From: Marinobacterium jannaschii DSM 6295
Lineage (GTDB): Bacteria > Pseudomonadota > Gammaproteobacteria > Pseudomonadales > Balneatricaceae
Direction: 5' to 3'
DNA length: 64,000 bases
Assembly (NCBI RefSeq): GCF_000620085.1
Contig: NZ_KK211064.1
Coordinates: 168,007-232,006, forward strand
The notes under the pieces are model-generated. The model was not told the DNA's origin. It saw only the letters and a program-made list of their open reading frames with translations, and did no database searches. Of this stretch, positions 63,970 through 64,000 are shown piece after piece; within the stretch, counting starts at the first letter, position 1; each line of letters begins with the position of its first letter. A program made the position numbers and the translations under genes.

Positions 63970-63998
63970 TTGGGTTACGGAGCGCAGCGACAACCCAA
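63970..63998. repeat. Inverted repeat TTGGGTT...AACCCAA
   Basis: TTGGGTT (63970-63976) and AACCCAA (63992-63998) form the arms of a dispersed-repeat family I know from many proteobacteria, with a GCGCAGCG-type loop. It is cut off at the window edge, so it may be longer or part of a bigger element. Confidence 0.6.
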
Positions 63999-64000
63999 CA

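Noticed and set aside
1..64000. tRNA, rRNA, CRISPR, prophage or complete insertion sequence
   Set aside because: No cloverleaf, regular spacer repeat, transposase, integrase or phage structural gene was recognised anywhere in the window.

Overview
The window is 64 kb of a GC-rich (roughly 58-60% by eye) gammaproteobacterial chromosome. Gene content suggests a marine, heterotrophic, motile member of the Oceanospirillales (Marinobacterium/Neptunomonas-like). The evidence is a heterodimeric arginine succinyltransferase, two BCCT betaine-type transporters, a TRAP transporter, an NhaC-type Na+/H+ antiporter, a small Porin_4-type porin and two chemoreceptors. The genus is inference. I saw no rRNA, tRNA, CRISPR array, complete insertion sequence or prophage.

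Layout. 1-6.7 kb: a truncated YbaK-like gene, then the ast/aru arginine succinyltransferase operon (M20-like pseudoenzyme, aruF, aruG, astD, astB). 6.8-8.7 kb: an NhaC-family antiporter with an added exported N-terminal domain. 8.8-14.6 kb: a three-gene exported operon on the minus strand, encoding a large lipoprotein, a collagen-like Gly-rich protein and a YfaP/DUF2135-like protein. This is the best candidate here for an undescribed system. 15-23 kb: two methyl-accepting chemotaxis proteins (one with a nitrate-sensing NIT domain), the helicase hrpB and small unknown genes. 23.5-29.3 kb: a cold-shock protein, an Lrp regulator divergent from a DMT exporter, a second DMT permease, a GGDEF cyclase and a lipoprotein hydrolase.

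29.3-43.5 kb is a catabolic island. On the minus strand an operon encodes an EutA/Asp-Glu racemase-like enzyme, an M20D amidohydrolase, TRAP DctP-DctQ-DctM and an M24 hydrolase. It is divergent from an Lrp/AsnC regulator, and a diaminopropionate ammonia-lyase gene lies next to it. On the plus strand follow a flavoprotein, a BCCT transporter and two enolase-superfamily enzymes. Together these look like uptake and breakdown of amino-acid- or betaine-type compounds whose identity I cannot read from sequence. 43.5-48.5 kb is regulatory: MocR, PaiB-like, GntR (apparently leaderless) and LysR, plus an inositol-monophosphatase-family gene. 48.7-51.1 kb holds a perfect 16-bp palindrome, a DUF2057 protein, a porin and a 55-residue exported peptide gene.

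51.7-57.5 kb is a CoA-dependent cluster: a CaiD-like hydratase, an ADP-forming acyl-CoA synthetase, a BCCT transporter and a LysR regulator. It fits carnitine/crotonobetaine use or, alternatively, DddX-type DMSP cleavage. 57.6-63.9 kb holds small unknown genes, MerR and LysR regulators, an aspartase fused to a Crp-like domain, and a PuuC-like aldehyde dehydrogenase. The window ends in two palindromes resembling REP-type dispersed repeats.

Starts were chosen from Shine-Dalgarno sites and family length. Functions rest on motif recognition by eye; no database search was run.
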